DNA from: Elephas maximus indicus
Taxonomy: Eukaryota > Chordata > Mammalia > Proboscidea > Elephantidae
DNA length: 64,000 nt
Direction of reading: 5' to 3'
Assembly: GCF_024166365.1 (NCBI RefSeq)
Contig: NC_064841.1
Span: 27,520,001-27,584,000 of the forward strand
Notes under the pieces: model-generated
The model's database searches: none
The model's input: the letters and a program-made list of their open reading frames with translations, nothing else
Told to the model about the DNA's origin: nothing
Made by a program: the position numbers and the translations under genes
In this document: positions 61,472-64,000 of the stretch, piece by piece
Numbering within the stretch: the first letter of the stretch is position 1
Layout of the letters: the number at the start of each line of letters is the position of its first letter

Positions 61472-62857
61472 AAAAAAAAAGGTTTCAAAATTTTAGAAAT
61501 ATTTGTGTGACTGGATTATGAGTATTTTCCATTTCTCCTGGTTTAACAAAAGTTTGACAGCACACACTGGTTTCATGTTAGAAAAAAAAAACTTTAAAAT
61601 TTTTTAATGTCTGACTAATCTAAAATTGGCTGAAAAACAAGTATAAGTTGCAGTACTGGTAATTCAACCGTACCAAAGAAGCTTAGAGACTTAGCTAACA
61701 CATGAGAAAGTTAAAGGGTGGCAATCATTTTCAAAGCTTCACTGAATCAAAGAATATGATTTTCTGAATTGAGATTATGATCCTGTATAAAGTGTAACAT
61801 TTTGTGAAAAAAGGGAGCTTGAACACTCACACTGACTAAATGTTAGACTAACAAATTCAAATTGACCCACAAGTTAGTGGTAGAACACGAATATGAAAAC
61901 CTATTTGACTTCCCATTCTACACTCACGCCTCAGTGATTCTTAGAAAGCAAAAACATACCAACAATACTTTCCTCTTCAAACGTTCACAACCTTAACTGG
62001 AATGGATAAACTAGCCTGAAAATACGTAGCTTTTTTCAAATTTAGAGGTTTAAGATCTCCTTTAACAGCTCCTTCTAGATCTAGAAATTGATTGAAATAC
62101 GATTTCAATAAAATATGAGCATTTGGTAAAATACAAGCATTTGGTAAATTGCATCATTTCATAGGTCTTTTATATTTTGTTTATAATGTGCACTGAAATC
62201 AAAAGCAATTCAGTGTATTTGTTTGAAAATATTCTATAATTCAAATTAGCCTTTTTTATTGGAATATGGAATAAACATTAATATGTGCTGTTTTGAGGAG
62301 AAATTGATAAATTTTGCTCAAGTACTTCATAAGAGAAAATAAAGCTAAATTATTTTTTAAAAGTTCAGCTAAATCTGCCCAAAAAGTACTTTAAGAGACT
62401 GATACCTGGAAACCATGGACCCTTGGTCAAAAGAAAATCATTAAAAAGAGGATAGCACTCTCTTTTATGATTTTGGCATTTATCTGCCCAGAAATAAATG
62501 AATTAAATGACCTCTAAGTCCCTTCTAGCTTCACAGTTTTTAAATAAACTAAAGCAAAACAAAAACAAGCAACCGAAAGGCAACAATAGTAGAAAAATAA
62601 TACTAGGAGACACACATTTCTATAGAAAAGACTTGGTAAGGTCTTAATTTCTCATCGTCAGGATTAATCTAACTTAAAAAATAGGCAAACGATAAACATT
62701 AATAAGGCACGGGAGCAAAGATACAAGCGATTCAAAGGAACAAATGAGTAAAGATGTTACAGGTACAAAACTTAGCTGGCTAATCTGAAGTGCCTAAAAA
62801 CAAAATCATACACAATCCCAAAAGAGTTACTATCAATTTCAACACATACAAATTTAC
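61472..62857 (-). other. ECT2 intron, unique
   Basis: AT-rich, no repeat or exon recognised. Confidence 0.5.
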
Positions 62858-62968
62858 CTTTATCTTACTGTGTACATCAAAGATATCTGGGATGCTACCA
62901 AAAATAGTCTTAATCTCTTCCGGTACAAGGATAGGCCCACCACGTTGCCCTTCCTCTTCTAATGGAAC
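62858..62968 (-). CDS. ECT2: ECT2 exon: DH domain, first part in window
   Basis: 111 nt, 37 codons, phase 0 at both ends. It starts VPLEEEGQRGGPI and ends IFDVHSKIK. The acceptor reads TTAGTTATTTCAG and the donor GTAAAT. The segment lies in the helical DH (Dbl homology) domain, which catalyses GDP release from RhoA, just after conserved region 1. One substitution is visible against my memory of human ECT2 near the end (HSKIK for HTKIK). The preceding exon is not in the remaining 1 kb of the window. Confidence 0.97.
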
Positions 62969-63554
62969 CTGAAATAACTAAAAGAGAAAAAATGCTAATT
63001 TAAGTAAACGTGGGGAAAGGAAAAAAAAATGTTTACTAGCGATGGTTGTTAAGGGAGAGACAAAATGTCAACAGAAAAGAAAAAAAGTAACGAGCACATA
63101 CTTCTTAAATTTTAAGACACTCCTTTTTTTCTCATACATTTTCTAGTACATGTAAATAAATAACAAACACATCATAAACAAATTATTTTATAACGTTAGA
63201 CGCTAATAAAATTTACAACACAGTTCTATATATCAACCATTAAAATTGTTAGTATGATGCAAGAGTAATTTCTACTTTTTATTCAAGTTACTAAGGAAGA
63301 AAGCAACAACCAAGTGGTTATTTTAGAACATTTATTTCAGTAGAAATGTTTTAGAAATTGCAAGGTAGAAACTTCATTAAAGTAAAAGAGGCTGGATTTG
63401 AAGCAAGACCTTTGCGTCCTGGCTCCTTTTCTTACTAGCCACTTGAATATGAGAAAATCAATTAGTCTCTCTCAACCTAATTCCTTTTACTTATAAAATG
63501 TGAAAATATGCCCTGTCTTAAGGTTCTTATCTTTATTTCAAAATATTATTTTAC

Positions 63555-63895
63555 AATTTTATTTCATTTTTAATAGCTTTTCTGAGACATAATTGACATT
63601 CAATAAACTGTACATAGTTAAAGTGTATAATTTGATCATTTTGACATATGCATACATCAGTGACACCATCACCACAATCAAGATCTGAACATATCTGTCA
63701 GTCCAGGTTTCTCCATAATCCTTTGCAATCTCATGCTCCCACTTTTATCACAGGCTAACTACTGATCTGTTTTTTGTCATTATTAGTTTGGATTTTCTAG
63801 AATTTCATATAAATGAAATCATACAGTATGTACTTTTTTGTCTAGTTTATTTCACTCAATGTAATTATTTTGAGATTTATCCATGTTATTTTTTT
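63555..63895 (-). mobile_element. L1 3' UTR, antisense
   Basis: 'gagacataattgacattcaa', 'catcaccacaatcaagatct' and 'gtctagtttatttcactcaa' are standard reverse L1M 3' UTR blocks. Confidence 0.82.
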
Positions 63896-64000
63896 TATCT
63901 AAAGAAAAAAATTCTTAGAACTAATAAGTAACTTTAGTAAGGTCACAAGATACAAAGTCAACAAGCGCACATACACACATATATACACACACACCAGTAA

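Larger units (their letters stand above)
23815..64000 (-). other. ECT2: ECT2 gene, 3' half (gene span within window)
   Basis: ECT2 encodes a guanine-nucleotide exchange factor that activates RhoA at the cell equator during cytokinesis, recruited by the centralspindlin subunit RACGAP1. Twelve exons on the minus strand translate to its C-terminal 435 residues, with GT/AG junctions and matching phases at every join. The identification rests on near-identity to the human protein as I remember it, covering DH, PH, the polybasic region and the tail. The N-terminal BRCT region and the first DH helix are not in the window and must lie past base 64000. The low-coordinate limit is an inferred polyadenylation point. 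Introns are filled with retroelements on both strands, but none interrupts an exon. Confidence 0.97.

Overview
This is mammalian nuclear DNA, AT-rich and dense in retrotransposons. The interspersed repeats point to Afrotheria, most likely an elephant or a close paenungulate relative. More than twenty copies are AfroSINE-type tRNA-derived SINEs (head near 'ctgctaaccaaaaggtcggcag', tail near 'tatgagtcggaatcgactcg'), and they occur beside their partner RTE/BovB-like LINE, whose 3' end they share. Species cannot be fixed from the window alone.

The one protein-coding gene I can support is ECT2, the RhoGEF of cytokinesis, on the minus strand. Twelve coding exons between 62968 and 25046 join in perfect phase (1308 nt, 435 codons plus stop). 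They encode the DH domain from after its first conserved region, the PH domain, the polybasic region and the canonical C-terminal tail. Exons for the BRCT repeats, the central linker and the start of DH lie beyond base 64000. The 3' UTR probably ends near 23.8 kb.

The most interesting signal is a 13th exon-like segment at 26418-26687 (minus), between the last two canonical exons. It has a strong splice acceptor, is in phase with the upstream exon, and stays open for 89 codons to a stop. It would replace the canonical 29-residue tail with a longer, unrelated one. A possible splice donor begins one base after its stop codon.

Layout. 1-4165: an L1 on the plus strand split by a MaLR-like LTR and a SINE. 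4.5-12.8 kb: RTE fragments, including a nearly full-length but internally deleted antisense RTE at 8.6-11.7 kb. 12.8-22.6 kb: antisense L1, an MLT1/MaLR provirus remnant and a solo LTR with 5-bp target duplication. 22.7-25.0 kb: unique sequence and the ECT2 3' UTR. 25-64 kb: ECT2 exons separated by introns carrying L1, RTE, LTR, hAT, MIR, L2 and SINE insertions, several nested. Several short tandem duplications (22, 38, 38, 72 and 97 bp) occur, mostly within or beside retroelements. No RNA gene, CRISPR array or intact mobile-element ORF was found.
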